Below, in pieces: positions 59,873 to 64,000 of a stretch of DNA of 64,000 bases. The stretch spans positions 1 through 64,000 of the forward strand of contig NZ_CABPSF010000006.1 of the NCBI RefSeq assembly GCF_902459685.1. Direction: 5' to 3'. Origin of the DNA: Pandoraea iniqua. Lineage in GTDB: Bacteria; Pseudomonadota; Gammaproteobacteria; Burkholderiales; Burkholderiaceae. Position numbers and translations under genes: made by a program. Numbering within the stretch: position 1 is the stretch's first letter; the number at the start of each line of letters is the position of its first letter. The notes below the pieces were generated by a model, which worked only from the letters and a program-made list of their open reading frames with translations, had not been told where the DNA came from and searched no databases.

Positions 59873-60163
59873 CGGCGGACGGAAGTTGAGAGGGTGATGC
59901 GACAAGCGTGGTGCGGGCAAGGCGTTAAGTTACCGCGTTCTAAATCTCGGGGCCAGCGATTCTGCTGCAACACGTTGCGACATCCTGTCGCGGTGCTTGC
60001 TCACGCTGCTCTCGCACCTTTCAAACTTCACGCCACTCACGCAACCTGATGGCAACTCGCGCCCGGCCGCTGCCATTCGTCGCATCCCCGTCGAGAAGTG
60101 CTCCGCAATCTCCGATGCTTCAGTTATCGCCGCTGCTGAGCGGTCATCTTCCGGAGAGTTGCG

Positions 60164-60676
60164 ATGGCGTTTTTGTCACATGTCCCGATGTGGGTCGGGA
60201 TTCTGTTTTTGGCGCTGGTGGGTTTGGGCCTGTCGGCAACACGAACGCAGCAAAAGCCGTTGTGGGCGGCACTGGCGATGCCCGTCGCCATGACGCTGTT
60301 CTCGGCGTATGGCGTCGCGAATACCTTTGGCGCGAGCACGCCGTCGCTGATCGCGTGGACCAGCGCGGTGGTGATTGTCGTGGTGATGCGTGCCGCGTTG
60401 GGCATCTGGGGAGACGTGCGCTGGCTGCCTGAGACACGCAGGGTGCTCGTGCCGGGAAGCTGGATGCCGCTGGTCTGGATGCTCGCAATCTTCGCGATGA
60501 AATTTGCCGTGGCGGTGCAACTGGCGATGCATCCGGCGCTGCATGAGCAAGGCAGCTTTGCCGCGTGGATCAGCCTTGCTTACGGCGCGTTCACGGGGGT
60601 GTTTCTCGGCAGAGGGCTGGCGATTCGCCGCGCGATTCGGCTGGCCGGTAACAAGGCGGTGCCGATGACTTCGTAA
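60164..60676 (+). CDS. DUF6622-like membrane protein
   Basis: 170 residues with about five membrane helices (MWVGILFLALVGLGLSATRTQQKP, WTSAVVIVVVMRAALGIWG). It belongs to a small Burkholderiales-type family of integral membrane proteins of unknown role. GGAGAG is 6 bp before the ATG. Confidence 0.7.
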   Translation: MAFLSHVPMWVGILFLALVGLGLSATRTQQKPLWAALAMPVAMTLFSAYGVANTFGASTPSLIAWTSAVVIVVVMRAALGIWGDVRWLPETRRVLVPGSWMPLVWMLAIFAMKFAVAVQLAMHPALHEQGSFAAWISLAYGAFTGVFLGRGLAIRRAIRLAGNKAVPMTS

Positions 60677-60730
60677 GTGATTTTGTAAGGGGTGACGCGA
60701 GTGATGCGAGTGATGCGATGAGGACAAGCC

Positions 60731-60756
60731 GTGGCGTCGCATCGCTGCGACGCCAC
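60731..60756. terminator. Bidirectional terminator
   Basis: A perfect 11-bp stem, GTGGCGTCGCA (60731-60741) and TGCGACGCCAC (60746-60756), around TCGC between two convergent genes. Confidence 0.75.
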
Positions 60757-60779
60757 ATTCACGCGTGTCGATCAGAAGG

Positions 60780-61574
60780 TCACGATGCCTTCGTCACGCT
60801 GTCGGGCAGATCGCGCCCATGGTACTTCTTGTAGATCGCGTTGAGCTTGCCGTTCTTCAGATTGGTCTTTACCCATTCGTTGAGCCACTCTTTCAGGCGC
60901 GGTTGATCCTTGTTGAGTGCGATGCCGAGATCGAAGTCCTTCTGCGTGAATTTCAATTCAAGGTTCTTGCCCGGCGCGCGCTTGACCATTTCGCCGAGGT
61001 TCGACGGCGTGCTCGAGAAGATGTCTACCTGACCCGTGACCATCGACGTGATCAACGTCGCGTCGTCTTCATAGCGCACGATCTGCGCGCCCTTGGCATT
61101 CTGTGTGGTCTCGGTGTCGTTGACGGTGGCGCGCGTGAGGCCGATGCGTTTGCCGTCCAAGTCGGCGTAGCTCTTGATGTTCATGCTCTTCGGGCCGCCG
61201 ACAATGATCGAGATCACCGCGTACGGCACCGAGAAGTCGATGACCTTCGCGCGCTCGGGCGTGATCGACAAGTCGGCCACCACGACGTCGGCACGGTTGG
61301 CTTGCAGCGTCGGCACGCGCGCGGCGTTGGTCACCGAGACGATGTCGAGCTTCACGCCGAGATCCTTGGCGAGCAGTTGTGCCGTTTCGACGTCCGAGCC
61401 TGCGGGTTGCAGGTTGGCATCGGCAAACGAGAACAGCGGCGTGCCCATGGCAATGGCGACGCGAATCTTGCCCGCCTTCTTGATGTCGTCGAGCTGATCG
61501 GCCAGCGCAGCGTGCGCCATGGCGCCGAGCACAACGGCGGTACAGGCTTGGGCGAAGAGTGTCTTGAGTTTCAT
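60780..61574 (-). CDS. Polar amino-acid ABC transporter substrate-binding protein
   Basis: 264 residues with a signal peptide ending near AALA, then the SBP family 3 core: IRVAIAMGTPLFSF, VTNAARVPTLQANRADVVVADLSITPER near 90-117 and FTQKDFDLGIALNKDQP. Last gene of a four-gene importer operon on the minus strand, 57 bp after the ATPase gene. Substrate within the amino-acid or opine group is not decided by the sequence. Confidence 0.92.
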   Translation of the reverse strand: MKLKTLFAQACTAVVLGAMAHAALADQLDDIKKAGKIRVAIAMGTPLFSFADANLQPAGSDVETAQLLAKDLGVKLDIVSVTNAARVPTLQANRADVVVADLSITPERAKVIDFSVPYAVISIIVGGPKSMNIKSYADLDGKRIGLTRATVNDTETTQNAKGAQIVRYEDDATLITSMVTGQVDIFSSTPSNLGEMVKRAPGKNLELKFTQKDFDLGIALNKDQPRLKEWLNEWVKTNLKNGKLNAIYKKYHGRDLPDSVTKAS

Positions 61575-61631
61575 GCAGTGGTCTCCTTAGCGTGATGTGT
61601 TGTCAACTGCGTTTAGCGAATGGGCGAGCGC

Positions 61632-62360
61632 TCACAGGCCATTGGCGAGGAACGTGCGCAGTTCGGGCGTCTTCGGGTCGTCGAGCATTTCACCCGGACC
61701 GACTTCCCAGACCTTCCCCTGATGCATGTAAATGATCTGATCGGCCACGCGCTTCGCGAAGGCCATTTCGTGCGTGACCAGCAACATCGTCATGCCGCCG
61801 GCGGCGAGGTCTTCCATCACGCGAAGGACTTCGCCAGTGAGTTGCGGGTCGAGTGCGGAAGTCACCTCGTCGAACAACATGACTTTCGGTGACATCGCCA
61901 ACGACCGCGCAATAGCTACGCGCTGTTGCTGCCCGCCCGAGAGCTGTTCCGGATAGCTGTCGGCCTTTTCTGCGAGGCCCACTTGGGCGAGCACGCGCTT
62001 GGCAACGGTCTCGGCTTCGCTGCGCGGCATGCGCTTCACATGACGCAGCGCGAGCATGATGTTCTCGCGCACGCTCAGGTGCGGAAACAGGTTGTAGCTC
62101 TGGAAGACGATGCCGACTTCGCGGCGCAATTCGTGCAGATCGATCTTCGGATCTTCCACGCGAATGCCGCACACTTCGATGGAGCCTTCGTCAATCGTCT
62201 CCAGCCGGTCGATGCAGCGCAGCGCCGTACTTTTGCCCGAACCGCTCGCGCCGATGATCGCGACCATCTTGCCGCGCTCCACTTCGAACGACACGCCCTT
62301 GAGCACCGGGTTGTCGCCGAAGCGCTTGTGAATCTGGTTGACCTTAACGATTGCCGACAT
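61632..62360 (-). CDS. Polar amino-acid ABC transporter ATP-binding protein
   Basis: 242 residues. Walker A IIGASGSGKST near 35-45, VFQSYNLFPHLSVREN, signature [15 protein letters not shown], Walker B VMLFDEVTSALDPQ. GlnQ/HisP type. It overlaps the preceding permease by 17 bp. Confidence 0.96.
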   Translation of the reverse strand: MSAIVKVNQIHKRFGDNPVLKGVSFEVERGKMVAIIGASGSGKSTALRCIDRLETIDEGSIEVCGIRVEDPKIDLHELRREVGIVFQSYNLFPHLSVRENIMLALRHVKRMPRSEAETVAKRVLAQVGLAEKADSYPEQLSGGQQQRVAIARSLAMSPKVMLFDEVTSALDPQLTGEVLRVMEDLAAGGMTMLLVTHEMAFAKRVADQIIYMHQGKVWEVGPGEMLDDPKTPELRTFLANGL

Positions 62361-62997
62361 TGAGTCTGTCCTCCAGTGCCGCGCTCCAGCGTGAGAGTGG
62401 GTAGCACAGCACGAAATAAAACACCCCTACCAGCGAGAACACGAGGAAGGGCTGGAAAATCGAGTTGTTGATGATCTGGCCGGCGCGCGTGAGCTCGACG
62501 AAGCCGATCACCGACGCCAGCGACGTCATCTTGATGATCTGCACCAGAAAACCGATCGTGGGCGGCAGCGACAAACGAATGGCCTGCGGAATGATCACGA
62601 GACGCAACGTCTGCCAGCGCGTGAACGACAGGCATTCGGCCGCTTCCCACTGCGCTTGTGGCATTGCTTCCACGCAGCCGCGCCAGATGTCGCCCAGATA
62701 GGCGCTCGTGTAGACCATCAGCGCGAGCGCTGCGGCCACGATGGCGGGCAATTCGAAGCCGTACACCGACAGGCCGAAATACACGATGAACAGCAGAATC
62801 AGCAGCGGTATGCCCTGAATCGCTTCGATGAAAACTTGCGCCGGCAGGCGCAGCCAGCGACGCGGCGAGATGCGTGCAAGCATCACCAGAAAGCCGCCGG
62901 CGCTGCCGAGCACGAACGCGATCAACGAGAGCACCAGCGTCCAGCCGATCGACTGCACGAGATAGCCCAGATAGGTCCACGAAAAACTGCCGATCAT
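62344..62997 (-). CDS. Polar amino-acid ABC transporter permease
   Basis: 217 residues from ATG 62997, which overlaps the stop of the upstream permease (ATGA). Five membrane helices and the loop AAECLSFTRWQTLRLVIIPQAIRL are as in HisM/HisQ. Confidence 0.93.
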   Translation of the reverse strand: MIGSFSWTYLGYLVQSIGWTLVLSLIAFVLGSAGGFLVMLARISPRRWLRLPAQVFIEAIQGIPLLILLFIVYFGLSVYGFELPAIVAAALALMVYTSAYLGDIWRGCVEAMPQAQWEAAECLSFTRWQTLRLVIIPQAIRLSLPPTIGFLVQIIKMTSLASVIGFVELTRAGQIINNSIFQPFLVFSLVGVFYFVLCYPLSRWSAALEDRLNVGNR

Positions 62998-63788
62998 GAC
63001 GCGCTCCGTTGCGCGGGGGTACCGCTGGTGTTGGTCGCACTGCCGCCATTGGCTACTGCCACGCGGGCGGCTGTCGCGCGACGGCGGGCGGCTTGGGCGG
63101 TTTGGGCCGCGGCACGCCGCACGGTGCGGCGGCGCTTGAACAGGTATTCGCCGAATGCCCATGCCACGAGCTTCACCAACAGCGACAGCGCCACATAGAG
63201 CACGGCCACGACGATGTAGGTCTCGAGCGAGCGGAACGTGTCCGACTGCACCGTGTTGGCGACAGCGGTGAGTTCTTCAGCAGAAATCTGCGAGGCCATG
63301 GCCGAGGCCTGCATCATCAGAATGAATTGCGTCGTGAGCGCGGGGTACACCTTCTCGATGGCCGGTTGCAGCATCACGTGCCACGCGATGCGCCATTTCG
63401 ACAGGCCCAGACACTCGGCGGCTTCGATCTGGCCACGCGGCACCGACTCGATGCCCGCGCGGATGATCTCTGCCGCGTAAGCGCCGATGTTGATGACCAT
63501 CGCGATGACTGCCGCCGCGAACGTCGGCATGTGAATGCCCAGACTCGCGAGACCAAAATAGAGAAGGAAGATCTGGACGAGGAAGGGCGTGTTGCGCACC
63601 GACTCGATATAGATGCCGCACAGTCGCGACAACAGGCGGTAGCGGCTTCGTTTGGCGAACGCTACGAGTGTGCCGAGGGCCGTGCCGATGATCACGGACA
63701 GCACCGTCATCTTCAGCGTCAGCCACGCGCCTTCCAGAAAAACTGGCCAATAAGGGACCAGTGGAGCGAAATTCAACGAAAAATGCAT
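62994..63788 (-). CDS. Polar amino-acid ABC transporter permease
   Basis: 264 residues. Five membrane helices, the EAA-type loop AAECLGLSKWRIAWHVMLQPAIEKVYPAL, and an unusual Arg/Ala-rich tail of about 45 residues (RRRTVRRAAAQTAQAARRRAT). First gene of the operon. The upstream 212 bp (63789-64000) hold one GTCAT half-site at 63891-63895 and otherwise nothing recognisable. Confidence 0.93.
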   Translation of the reverse strand: MHFSLNFAPLVPYWPVFLEGAWLTLKMTVLSVIIGTALGTLVAFAKRSRYRLLSRLCGIYIESVRNTPFLVQIFLLYFGLASLGIHMPTFAAAVIAMVINIGAYAAEIIRAGIESVPRGQIEAAECLGLSKWRIAWHVMLQPAIEKVYPALTTQFILMMQASAMASQISAEELTAVANTVQSDTFRSLETYIVVAVLYVALSLLVKLVAWAFGEYLFKRRRTVRRAAAQTAQAARRRATAARVAVANGGSATNTSGTPAQRSAS

Positions 63789-64000
63789 GGCTAACGCCTG
63801 TCTCCGGTGACGTTCGGGGCCGACGCGCCAGGCAATGGATAAGCGGCTATGACATCCGCGATCGCCGTGGTGGGTCTTTCTTGTACGTCGTCATATAAGT
63901 GATGTGATTTTGCGCATTGGTATTCCGCATTGTCAATACCGGAGGCTTGCGGGGATACCCGAGGCTATAGCCTTGATAGGACTAGGGGTAAGTCGCTCGG

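Overview
The window looks like a chromosomal segment of a high-GC beta-proteobacterium of the Burkholderiaceae, most likely Pandoraea or a close relative. This is inferred from the Burkholderia-type porin, the FecI/FecR/TonB receptor unit, the egtBD pair, the split chromate-transporter pair and the overall gene style. No marker gene settles the genus.

Layout. Positions 1-436 hold two identical tRNA-Gly(GCC) genes and tRNA-Cys(GCA). From there to 4627 lies a small decayed integrated island bounded by a perfect 74-bp direct repeat made from the tRNA-Cys 3' end and its terminator. It carries an integrase remnant, a Dam methylase remnant, an orphan antitoxin with a ruined toxin, a small gene with a 16-G run, a DUF4145 protein, an HNH-type protein and a second DUF4145 fragment at the right end. 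From 4800 to 20061 are core or accessory genes: a c-di-GMP phosphodiesterase, an MBL-fold protein with altered metal ligands, LysR, AzlCD, an Fe/2OG-type dioxygenase, an iron-responsive FecI-FecR-TonB receptor unit, a secreted alpha/beta hydrolase, AraC and a PPOX flavoprotein.

From 20094 to 28062 and again from 37763 to 42257 lies a complete D-glucarate/galactarate (aldarate) catabolic set: GntR/FCD regulator, porin, glucarate dehydratase, an ABC transporter divergent from it, then KGSA dehydrogenase, KdgD and galactarate dehydratase. Palindromes of the form GTCAT-N3-ATGAC recur at these promoters and suggest one regulon. Between the two halves sit a COG4315/ECF sigma/anti-sigma unit and a LysR-controlled run of isochorismatase-like hydrolase, XapX, YtcJ-type amidohydrolase, DoxX, GNAT, TrxR-like flavoprotein, UBP zinc finger and monooxygenase-membrane fusion.

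From 42312 to 50808: a nitrate-reductase-associated protein, a Pro-rich small ORF translationally coupled to a heme-oxygenase-like protein (possible RiPP-like pair), an EamA permease, a hypothetical protein, the egtBD ergothioneine operon and two short CHR chromate transporters. At tRNA-Leu(UAA) (50901-50985) a second mosaic island runs to about 57638. It has a triply damaged integrase joined to a phage gpD tail fragment, broken Rz/Rz1 spanins, a hypothetical protein, an intact copy of the same toxin-antitoxin module as island 1, a 48-residue membrane peptide with a tandem winged-helix protein, an HNH-like protein and an orphan TIR-domain effector. The window ends with a MarR/hydrolase pair, cytochrome c, a membrane protein and a polar amino-acid ABC transporter operon on the minus strand.

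The strongest leads are the two related defence-type islands with their shared cassette, the orphan TIR effector, the coupled 95-residue peptide/heme-oxygenase-like pair, and the shared aldarate operator linked to an ABC-type rather than MFS-type uptake system.
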